A stretch of DNA of 34,903 nucleotides. Origin: a virus. Below the pieces are notes generated by a model that saw nothing but the letters and a program-made list of their open reading frames with translations, had not been told where the DNA came from and did not search any database. Position 1 is the first letter of the stretch; each line of letters opens with the position of its first letter. Positions 28,104 through 34,191 of the stretch are shown here, piece by piece. The position numbers and the translations under genes are program-made. The DNA lies in IMG/VR virus record IMGVR_UViG_3300046804_002948, positions 1-34,903 of that record; one strand, written 5' to 3'.

Positions 28104-30605
28104 CACTGAACCCATAAGTTTACCATTCTTATGGAGTGGACTATATCTTCATCCCAGAAGGATGTCGGGCACTTATTCCTGTTATTAAGGGGACTAAACC
28201 CCTCAGGTAGTCTCTGAACCTTCCTTAGATGTATCTAAGGCTTGGATGCTGATTACCCATTTATGGAGGGCTTCCAGCAGTTCACCCGATGTTTACCGTC
28301 AAATTGCTAGGACGGGACCCCGACGATTGAGGTTAAAGGCCATGGTGCTCACACCAAGAGCTGCAAACCAGATACCAACTACAGGCCAGCTAGCAAGGAA
28401 GAAGTGCAGCGAACGGGAGTTATTAAAGGAAGCATATTGGAAAATAAGGCGACCGAAATAACCGTGTGCAGCAACGATGTTATAAGTCTCTTCTTCTTGA
28501 CCGAACTTGTAACCATAGTTCTGTGACTCGTTCTCAGTGGTTTCACGAACCAGTGAGGAAGTAACCAAAGAACCGTGCATAGCACTGAACAGAGAACCAC
28601 CGAACACACCAGCAACTCCAAGCATATGGAAGGGGTGCATCAGAATGTTATGTTCTGCTTGGAAGACAAGCATGTAGTTGAAAGTACCAGAGATACCCAG
28701 AGGCATCGCATCAGAGAAAGAACCTTGACCGAAAGGATAGACCAGGAATACAGCAGAAGCAGCAGCAACGGGTGCGCTGTAAGCAACCATAATCCAAGGA
28801 CGCATACCAAGACGGTATGAGAGTTCCCATTCACGACCCATATAGCAATAGATGCCGATGAGGAAGTGGAAAACTACAAGTTGAAAAGGACCCCCATTAT
28901 AGCAGTCGGGGGAACCATATGTTTCCATATGGACTGGACTATATCTTCACCTTATTATCTTCATAAGGTGTCGGGCGCTAATGTCGTATTACTCAACACG
29001 CTTGTTGAACCGACTAGTCTCTGAACCTTCCACAGAAGTATCGTCTGTGGCTTGGCTGCTGATTGCCTTATCTATAAAAGACTTAGGGTTCCAGCAGTTC
29101 ACCCGATTTATAGTGACCCTATTTTAGTTGAGCCACTCATCTAGGGAAGCAGCTTCCCAGATTGGATAGAACACATACTCCATAAGTTTCCTTATAGTGC
29201 TGACTATATCATCACCCTAAATTGAGGGTGTCGGGCGCTTAAACCTGTTATTAAGGGGACTAAACCCCTCAGGTAGTCGATGAACCTTTCCCAGATGTAT
29301 CTGGGACTTGGCTGCTGATTGCCATACCAGTAAAAGACCATCCATAAAGTTGTTTCTTTTCACCACGAATAAGTTTTCCTAAAAGTGCTTTGTTTGGAGT
29401 ATCAAAGTATTCAATTCTTTGAAGTTCCTCACATATTTTAGAAACACTTTCCTGTGGAGGAAGAATGACAGTTTTTCCAGTTTTATGTTTCCAAGTAGTT
29501 GAATGTTTTAATACTTCTATTAAATCATTTTTTTGCCTTGAAAGACCAACTTGCTTTCCATAAGTTTTACCAACTTTTTGTCTAGCAAGAAACTGATTTT
29601 GAGTATTAGCAGAACCTCCTTTTATTCCACCTTTTAGTCCTTGTTCTCTTTGCCATTCAGTATTCCAAAAAAGATTACCTTTTTCTTTATTACTATTAAC
29701 AGCAAGTTGAGAACGAAGTTTCACACTTTCAATATTTTGGTTCCATCTCATTTCGTAGGCAACTTTATCACCTATTTCTTGTAATGATAACCAACGATAA
29801 TAATGTGCGAGTGTGTGAATATGTGGAGGTAAGTAAATTAGATTATCTCTATCATCAGTTCCGCCACAATGTTTTGGAACTATATGATGTTTCTCAAAAA
29901 CTTCACTATCAAAGTTTTCTAATTTACAATACTCAATAAACTGTTCGTATAAGGTCATTAGGATAGAAGTGTTTTCCATATTACTATTTATACACTTTTA
30001 TCCTTTTACTGGGTTAGGTTTCCAGCAATTCACCCGATTTGCTTATACCATTACTGATATAAGGCACTCCTATTACGAATGCAGTCCAATAGCATTGGAC
30101 GACGGAATCACAGCACCAGAGATGATGTTGTTTCCGTACATGAGTGAACCAGCAACTGGTTCACGAATCCCGTCGCAACTTCATACAAACAACCATATCA
30201 TAAGACTTAGGTTATTACAGATTACTCTGTGAAGTTTGGACTATATCTTCACCCTTCATAGAAGGGGCTGGGCGCTTAAACCTGTTATTAAGGGGACTAA
30301 ACCCCTCAGGTAGTCTCTGAACCTTCCTCAAGTGTACTTGAGGCTTGGCTGCTGATTGCCTTTCGGTTTCCAGCATTTCACCCAGTTTCGTCAATACTCT
30401 TACGAGTAAGGGACACCGATTAGTTAATGTCTACGGGAGGTGCGCCAATAAAGGCGATGATGAAACAAGTAGTAGCAGCAAGCAGGCAAGGAATCATTAG
30501 GACTCCAAACCAACCGACATAAAGACGATTATCGGTTGATGTGACCCAGTTGCAGAATTGTTCCCAAGTATTCAGTTGTTTTTGTTGTGAAATTGTAGCA
30601 GTCAT
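27914..30605 (-). CDS. psbA: psbA, photosystem II D1 protein, five exons
   Basis: Phage D1 replaces damaged host D1 and keeps photosystem II working during infection. Exons in coding order: 30605-30427, 30175-30079, 29171-29131, 28902-28330, 28103-27914. Joined they give 1080 nt, a 359-residue protein without internal stop. Every exon ends in T and every intron ends in G. Key D1 residues are present: Y161 in F-L-V-Y-P, chlorophyll ligand H198 in H-P-F-H-M-L-G, H215 in A-M-H-G-S, S264 in Y-A-S-F-N-N-S, and the Mn-cluster end [14 protein letters not shown] sigma70-like promoter (30776-30804) and a terminator (27880-27906) flank it. Splice points are inferred from sequence and from P1 pairing. 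Confidence 0.95.
28104..28329 (-). ncRNA. psbA group I intron 4 (226 nt, ORF-less)
   Basis: It follows ...AACCT| and ends ...GTG|. Core elements on the minus strand: P box AACTGCTGGAAGCCC, Q box AATCAGCATCCAAGCC, R box GGTTCAGAGACTACC, S box AAGATATAGTCC (P7 pairing GACUA/UAGUC). P1 is exon ACCU with intron GGGU, ending in U.G. A P9 hairpin CCATAAG/CTTATGG lies near the 3' end. The P7-side stem (CCTGAGGGGTTTAGTCCCC...) is the same as in introns 1 and 2. Confidence 0.9.
28330..28902 (-). CDS. psbA: psbA exon 4 (main D1 body)
   Basis: 573 nt. It begins with C completing a Leu codon, then [13 protein letters not shown]. It ends at ...T-M-A-F-N plus CT. It carries most transmembrane helices, Y161, H198, H215 and the plastoquinone-site S264 (Y-A-S-F-N-N-S-R). 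Confidence 0.93.
28903..29130 (-). ncRNA. psbA group I intron 3 (228 nt, ORF-less, divergent)
   Basis: It follows ...GTGGCT| and ends ...GACTG|. P box AACTGCTGGAACCC, Q box AATCAGCAGCCAAGCC, R box GGTTCAGAGACTAG, S box AAGATATAGTCC. P1 pairs exon GUGGCU with intron GGUCAC (6 bp, two wobble pairs, U.G at the splice site). A P9 hairpin CCATATG-GAAA-CATATGG is present. The stem after R differs from introns 1, 2 and 4. Confidence 0.9.
29131..29171 (-). CDS. psbA: psbA exon 3 (41-nt micro-exon)
   Basis: Encodes [13 protein letters not shown] plus the first two bases of Leu. It fits exactly between exon 2 (...A-I-G-L-H) and exon 4 (Y-N-G-G), restoring the conserved D1 segment. Confidence 0.9.
29269..29979 (-). 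CDS. Intron-encoded HNH homing endonuclease
   Basis: A 236-residue protein. The HNH motif lies at residues 28-65: [28 protein letters not shown]. Residues 105-135 are Gly/Lys/Gln-rich, probably DNA-contacting repeats. Residues 150-210 resemble a helix-turn-helix targeting part ([19 protein letters not shown]). The last 25 residues are encoded by the intron's Q and R core. It should cut intronless psbA alleles near the exon 2/exon 3 junction and spread intron 2. A late promoter is 5 nt upstream of the ATG. Confidence 0.88.
   Translation of the reverse strand: MENTSILMTLYEQFIEYCKLENFDSEVFEKHHIVPKHCGGTDDRDNLIYLPPHIHTLAHYYRWLSLQEIGDKVAYEMRWNQNIESVKLRSQLAVNSNKEKGNLFWNTEWQREQGLKGGIKGGSANTQNQFLARQKVGKTYGKQVGLSRQKNDLIEVLKHSTTWKHKTGKTVILPPQESVSKICEELQRIEYFDTPNKALLGKLIRGEKKQLYGWSFTGMAISSQVPDTSGKGSSTT
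29985..29992 (-). promoter_or_regulatory. T4-type late promoter inside intron 2
   Basis: The minus strand carries GTATAAATAG with exact TATAAATA. It is 5 nt upstream of the HNH ATG, so the transcript would start at or near the first codon; an internal ATG at 29956-29958 is a possible alternative start. T4 intron endonucleases are known to be expressed from late promoters inside their introns. Confidence 0.7.
30079..30175 (-). CDS. psbA: psbA exon 2
   Basis: 97 nt. It begins with C completing Ile, then [18 protein letters not shown], and ends A-I-G-L-H. The sequence is typical phage D1. Confidence 0.92.
30176..30426 (-). ncRNA. psbA group I intron 1 (251 nt, ORF-less)
   Basis: It follows ...GTAGACAT| and ends ...AAGTTG|. 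P box AAATGCTGGAAACC, P5 closed by a GAAA loop, Q box AATCAGCAGCCAAGCC, R box GGTTCAGAGACTACC, S box AAGATATAGTCC. P1 pairs exon GACAU with intron GUGUC (5 bp ending in U.G). Without splicing the exon 1 frame stops at TAA 2 codons into the intron. Confidence 0.92.
30427..30605 (-). CDS. psbA: psbA exon 1 (D1 N-terminus)
   Basis: 179 nt from the ATG at 30605: [15 protein letters not shown] to A-P-P-V-D plus AT. It covers the first membrane helix. No strong Shine-Dalgarno is seen. Confidence 0.92.
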
Positions 30606-30775
30606 TTTTTAAGCAGTTAGTAAGACCATCAGGGAAATGGTGGAGATACTATGCTCCAGTCACCCTAAGACTGGATATGAGAGACGGATTGGTAACCCTG
30701 CCTAGTCTCGGTCAAACGGCAGGAAAGACAATGTTAAAGGAATATTTAAGTTCCGTAACATTTGTTTACCTATTT
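30606..30775 (-). other. psbA 5' leader (about 165 nt untranslated)
   Basis: No gene is visible between the psbA ATG and its promoter. The RNA can form at least one local hairpin, CCAGTC-TTAGGGT-GACTGG. The length and structure suggest post-transcriptional control, but no known element is recognised. Confidence 0.5.
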
Positions 30776-30804
30776 ATCATACTACGGTTTCTTGGTGGTG
30801 TCAA
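30776..30804 (-). promoter_or_regulatory. Sigma70-like promoter of psbA
   Basis: The minus strand reads TTGACA (30799-30804), a 17-nt spacer, then TATGAT (30776-30781). The -10 runs into TATGATAAATAG, which also resembles a late box (ATAAATA). A 7-bp inverted repeat (30814-30838) lies between this promoter and the stop of the upstream LamG gene. Confidence 0.85.
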
Positions 30805-30813
30805 GGGGATTCC

Positions 30814-30838
30814 ATTGCCAAGGTGGCATAATGGCAAT
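30814..30838. repeat. 7-bp inverted repeat behind LamG gene
   Basis: ATTGCCA (30814-30820) and TGGCAAT (30832-30838) are complementary with an 11-nt loop. It lies 4 nt past the stop of the LamG gene and 10 nt before the psbA -35 box. No T-run follows, so termination is uncertain. Confidence 0.45.
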
Positions 30839-30842
30839 TAAA

Positions 30843-31259
30843 TTACACTACCCACTTATTCGTTATATAATGTTCTACTGCCGAAACTTCTGATCCATTT
30901 AAAGCTCTTATCCAGATCAAACATTCAGCAATATCTCCAATAAAATCTGCAGTGGTTCCATCAGCATTACATTTGCCATAAAATGTAGATGCTGAAGCAC
31001 TAGTTGTAGCATCAACACTGCCAGTAAATAGCAGTGCAACATCAGCACCATCTAAACGGACTTTAAATCTATTTGCATTTCCCGTCTTACTATCATCAAA
31101 TACAAAAGTTATGTGATGAAAGTTAGTATCAACAGTTTGAGAATCTATTGTAAATGTAGCACCTGTGTGGACACCAACATACCGAATTCCATTTTGACCA
31201 AACTGGAATTCAATAGTGTGAGAAAAATATCTAATTAGTTGCAGATGCTCTTTCGGCAT
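30843..31259 (-). CDS. LamG/concanavalin-like domain protein, N-terminally truncated
   Basis: A 138-residue frame from the ATG at 31259. It holds the C-terminal two thirds of a LamG jelly roll: I-E-F-Q-F-G-Q-N-G-I-R-Y-V-G, then F-H-H-I-T-F-V-F-D-D-S (the W/F-H-H-I strand), R-F-K-V-R-L-D-G, F-I-G-D-I-A-E-C-L-I-W and a final helix-strand E-H-Y-I-T-N-K-W. Such domains bind carbohydrate in phage fibres. The first strands, about 60-80 residues, are missing, and the start lies inside the upstream 110-aa gene in another frame, as if recombination had joined a fibre fragment here. It may be translated by coupling or be a decaying remnant. Confidence 0.6.
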   Translation of the reverse strand: MPKEHLQLIRYFSHTIEFQFGQNGIRYVGVHTGATFTIDSQTVDTNFHHITFVFDDSKTGNANRFKVRLDGADVALLFTGSVDATTSASASTFYGKCNADGTTADFIGDIAECLIWIRALNGSEVSAVEHYITNKWVV

Positions 31260-31563
31260 CACTCATATTATTCAACTCTTCCGGAGAAAGTTGTGTGGTA
31301 TTTGAATTTTGATTTTGAGCAGAGATAAGTTCAAGGGTAATATTATTCCACTCTTCTTCACTCAATTGAATAACTCCATTTCCTCCAGGGAGAATTGCAT
31401 CATCATCACAAACTGAAAGGCAATAATCAACTCCATTATCATTAGTCAACCAATACTTCACATCAAGTCCTTTAATATTTGGATGTGTTTTGGGAACTTC
31501 ATTACTTTCAATTAAAAAACGATCCATTCCAGGATAAGAAACCCAAAAATGTTTAATATACAT
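31231..31563 (-). CDS. Conserved cyanophage hypothetical protein, 110 aa
   Basis: A 110-residue protein starting MYIKHFWVSYPGMDRFLIES, then G-L-D-V-K-Y-W-L-T-N-D-N-G-V-D-Y-C-L-S and a helical acidic C-terminus with E-E-E-W. It lies between the oxygenase and the LamG fragment, close to fibre genes. Its short beta domain plus helix could be a fibre-assembly helper, but nothing in the sequence shows that. It overlaps the LamG start by 29 nt. Confidence 0.7.
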   Translation of the reverse strand: MYIKHFWVSYPGMDRFLIESNEVPKTHPNIKGLDVKYWLTNDNGVDYCLSVCDDDAILPGGNGVIQLSEEEWNNITLELISAQNQNSNTTQLSPEELNNMSDAERASATN

Positions 31564-31585
31564 TTATCTTACAGCAATTAATGAA

Positions 31586-31593
31586 TATTTATT
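31586..31593 (-). promoter_or_regulatory. Late-promoter-like box at oxygenase stop
   Basis: The minus strand reads TTAATAAATATTC; AATAAATA matches the late box at seven of eight positions. It overlaps the TAA of the oxygenase gene and lies 22 nt upstream of the 110-aa gene. Tentative. Confidence 0.35.
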
Positions 31594-32242
31594 AACACAC
31601 ACCATATTTTGCTTTAAGATTATTTGATTGCGTTTCCAAACTCTCAAATCCTTTGACTGTCATCCAAGTCACCATTGAATAACGATTTCCTTTTGTAACT
31701 GGTTCAACACCGTGTCTATAATATCTATTTGAAGGAAAGCATACTAAAAGACCTGGTTCAGGACGAATCCGAATGTGAAGATCAGGCAATACAAGATCTC
31801 CACCTTCAAAGTCATCATTCAAATATAAAACCATAGACAAATCACGATCTACTGTTTTTCTCCAAAGTTGTGTTTGATCTGGTGCAGTCCATATACCTTC
31901 ACCATCAATGTGAGGTTTATAGTGTCCCCCAACATCATAGCAAAGAAGCTGTGGAAGTTCAGAACTATCAACTTCAAATTGATAAAATGGATTGATAATT
32001 TGCTTTACAATATGATGCATTAACTCATTTACTTGAGGAAACACAGGTTCAATCGGAGCAATCTGCGTATCTCTTGTTCTTTTATCAGTAATCCATTCAG
32101 TTGATCTTGTTTGATTTGATTTATCAGGATCAAACACCGATAGATCTTCTGTTTTTGAAGTCTTCATATGATTCACCAAAGCATCAATACCTTCTTGATT
32201 AATAACTTTTGGTGCTATCAAAACTTTAGATAATAAATTCAT
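31592..32242 (-). CDS. 2OG-Fe(II) oxygenase (prolyl-hydroxylase-like)
   Basis: A 216-residue protein. The facial triad is visible: H-x-D in Y-K-P-H-I-D-G-E (about 108-112) and the distal His in Y-Y-R-H-G-V-E-P-V, followed by the 2OG-binding Arg in G-N-R-Y-S-M-V-T-W-M. The double-stranded beta helix strands L-S-M-V-L-Y-L-N-D-D-F-E-G-G-D-L-V-L-P and L-L-V-C-F-P-S-N are typical. Such enzymes hydroxylate proteins or nucleic acids using 2-oxoglutarate and oxygen; they are frequent in cyanophages near fibre genes. The substrate is unknown. Confidence 0.9.
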   Translation of the reverse strand: MNLLSKVLIAPKVINQEGIDALVNHMKTSKTEDLSVFDPDKSNQTRSTEWITDKRTRDTQIAPIEPVFPQVNELMHHIVKQIINPFYQFEVDSSELPQLLCYDVGGHYKPHIDGEGIWTAPDQTQLWRKTVDRDLSMVLYLNDDFEGGDLVLPDLHIRIRPEPGLLVCFPSNRYYRHGVEPVTKGNRYSMVTWMTVKGFESLETQSNNLKAKYGVC

Positions 32243-32263
32243 TTTGTAGGATGTAGTTTTGAG

Positions 32264-32271
32264 TATTTATC
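32264..32271 (-). promoter_or_regulatory. Late-promoter-like box at stop of repeat adhesin
   Basis: The minus strand reads GGATAAATAC (ATAAATA match), overlapping the TAA of the 637-aa gene and 22 nt upstream of the oxygenase ATG. Degenerate first base, so tentative. Confidence 0.35.
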
Positions 32272-34180
32272 CTATTGGTGTGTTGGAGTTTGCTGCCATT
32301 CTTTGTCTTACTACACTTAATGGACCCCTAGGGGAGGCTGTTACAGAATCATTTGCGAATACAATTCTATCTACTACAGTAAAAGTACTGCTAAAGTATC
32401 CACCACCAAACCAACCATAATTAGAGTTTCCTGTTGCTGCTATATCAGACTTAAAATTACTTAAAAAACCTCTTGGGGATGATGCTACCGAATCATTTGA
32501 AAAATCTAAGCGATTTACTGCCCTGGAATATCCACCACTATAACCCCCACCAAACCAACCATAATTAGAGTTTCCTGTTGCAGCATGTCTATTTGTATTA
32601 TAAATTGGACCTCTGGTTAATGGTGAAGTACTATCATTTGAATAATTAATACGTTCTATTTGACTGCTGGTGAATCCTCCAGAACCACCTCCACCAAACC
32701 AACCATAGTCAGAGTTTCCTGTTGCAGCTACTAAATATCTAAATGTTGGAAGATCAGTTCTTTGAGATGCCGTATTTAAATCATTGGAAAAATCTATACG
32801 AAACACTGTTTTAGTTGTGCTCCCCGAAACAGCACCTTTTCCTACCCACCCATAATTTGAATTTGAAACAGAACCAGAACCATATCTTGCTGAACTTAAT
32901 GGACCCCTTAGAGATGCTGTTCCTAAATCATTAGAAAAATCTATACGGTCTACTGTTGATACTGCGCCTGCAGAGACCGATCCAGCACCAAACCAACCAT
33001 AGTTAGAGTTTCCTGCTGCTATTAAATAATTTCTCACTAAACTCAATGGTCCCCTAACTGATGCCACTGCAGAATCATTAGAAAAATCTATACGATCTAC
33101 TGTTGATGGTCCAACACCACCACCAAACCATCCAAAGTTTCCTGTTTTTTGAAGACGAATACTTGAGGTCTTTGCTTGTCCTGATGTTGCCCCTAGATTA
33201 TCTCTTGCCTCACTTAATGAACCTCTCGTTGATGCTATTGCTAAATCATTAGAAAAATCTATTCGGTCTACTGTTGATCTGTTTAGTGCTGGAAAGAAAT
33301 AACCACCACCGAACCAACCGTAGTTAGAATTGCCTGTTGCTGATAAACCATTTCTTACAGAAGTTAATGGTCCCCTAACTGATGCTGTTGAAGAATCATT
33401 TGAAAAATCTATACGTTGGATAGTTGAATAATATGTGGGAGCAACAGTTCCGCCACCAAACCAACCGTAATTAGAGGTTCCTGTTGCTGCAAATTGAGTT
33501 GTTGCTAAAGTTAGTGAACCTCTTGAAGATGCTGTTGCAGCATCATTAGAAAAATCTATACGGTCTACTGTTGTTACCGCCGCTGGTGTTGGATTAAACC
33601 CTCCACCAAACCAACCATAGTCAGAGTTTCCTGTTGCTGTTGAATATCCTCTTGCTAAACTTAATGGTCCCCTAACTGATGCTGTTACAGAATCATTGAA
33701 GAAATCTATACGATCTACTGTTGATACAGTAGCAGGATTAAACCCCCCTCCAAACCAACCAAAGTTAGAGTTTCCTGTTGCCGATAAAGCAAATTTTGAT
33801 GAACTTAATAGACCTCTTGATGATGTCGTAAGAGAATCATTAGAGAAATCTGTGCGGTCTATCCTTGAAAAAAAAGAAGCATCAACAGAATCAAAACCAC
33901 CACCAAACCAACCATAGTTAGAGTTTCCTGTTGCTGCTAGTCTATTTCTATAACGAGTTAGTGAACCTCTTGGTGATGCTGTTGAAGAATCATTAGAAAA
34001 ATCTATACGGTCTACTGTTACTGTTAATGAACCACCACCAAACCAACCGTGAGATCTTAAATTACTCCATCCACTTTCGGTAATAAAATTTCCAGAAGTG
34101 TCAATACCAACAGTAACTGGAGACACTTCCCTAATATAGACATCTCCTAGTCCAAATACGTCTCCAACTACTGCCGGCAT
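32267..34180 (-). CDS. Repeat-built tail-fibre/adhesin-like protein (12 x about 47 aa)
   Basis: A 637-residue protein. After about 45 residues come 12 repeats of the form (Y/F)-G-W-F-G-G-G...S-T-V-D-R-I-D-F-S-N-D-S-x-T-A-S-x-R-G-P-L-S-x-x-R...A-A-T-G-N-S-N. The repeats are mostly 44-50 residues; number 6 has an insertion (K-T-S-S-I-R-L-Q-K-T), and number 9 is the most diverged (Y-G-W-V-G-K-G). The periodicity and Gly/aromatic strands resemble kelch-like beta-propeller blades. It starts after AAGGAG and is followed by the oxygenase. It is probably a host-recognition or decoration protein; the fold is inferred. Confidence 0.8.
   Translation of the reverse strand: MPAVVGDVFGLGDVYIREVSPVTVGIDTSGNFITESGWSNLRSHGWFGGGSLTVTVDRIDFSNDSSTASPRGSLTRYRNRLAATGNSNYGWFGGGFDSVDASFFSRIDRTDFSNDSLTTSSRGLLSSSKFALSATGNSNFGWFGGGFNPATVSTVDRIDFFNDSVTASVRGPLSLARGYSTATGNSDYGWFGGGFNPTPAAVTTVDRIDFSNDAATASSRGSLTLATTQFAATGTSNYGWFGGGTVAPTYYSTIQRIDFSNDSSTASVRGPLTSVRNGLSATGNSNYGWFGGGYFFPALNRSTVDRIDFSNDLAIASTRGSLSEARDNLGATSGQAKTSSIRLQKTGNFGWFGGGVGPSTVDRIDFSNDSAVASVRGPLSLVRNYLIAAGNSNYGWFGAGSVSAGAVSTVDRIDFSNDLGTASLRGPLSSARYGSGSVSNSNYGWVGKGAVSGSTTKTVFRIDFSNDLNTASQRTDLPTFRYLVAATGNSDYGWFGGGGSGGFTSSQIERINYSNDSTSPLTRGPIYNTNRHAATGNSNYGWFGGGYSGGYSRAVNRLDFSNDSVASSPRGFLSNFKSDIAATGNSNYGWFGGGYFSSTFTVVDRIVFANDSVTASPRGPLSVVRQRMAANSNTPIG
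32300..34080 (-). repeat. Tandem coding repeats (about 140 bp unit, 12 copies)
   Basis: DNA repeats underlie the YGWFGGG protein repeats. On the plus strand each unit carries close variants of CCACCAAACCAACC and AATCATTAGAAAAATCTA. Such near-identical blocks invite recombination and copy-number change in the adhesin. Confidence 0.8.
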
Positions 34181-34191
34181 CTATTTTCTCC

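Larger units (their letters stand above)
29172..30078 (-). ncRNA. psbA group I intron 2 (907 nt) with HNH gene in P5 loop
   Basis: It follows ...CTGCAT| and ends ...ATGTG|. P box AATTGCTGGAAACC, Q box AATCAGCAGCCAAG, R box GGTTCATCGACTACC, S box TGATATAGTCAG. P1 is exon GCAU with intron GUGC (U.G at the splice site). A 10-bp pairing CCAGTAAAAG (30003-30012) with CTTTTACTGG (29327-29336) extends P5 and encloses the HNH gene. A P9 hairpin CTATAAG-GAAA-CTTATGG is present. The R and S boxes differ slightly from the other introns because the HNH frame runs across them. Confidence 0.9.

Noticed and set aside
27914-30605. psbA as a pseudogene or several partial psbA genes
   Set aside because: The in-frame stops all fall in segments with group I core elements. 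Exact U|...G| joins restore a full D1 without losing or adding a residue.
30606-30775. A fifth intron in the psbA leader
   Set aside because: The leader has GAGACTAG-like text but no matching Q or S elements and no P7 pairing.
33696-33917. Plus-strand frame in the repeat adhesin
   Set aside because: It is the antisense of YGWFGGG repeats (P-P-N-Q-P pattern), not an independent gene.
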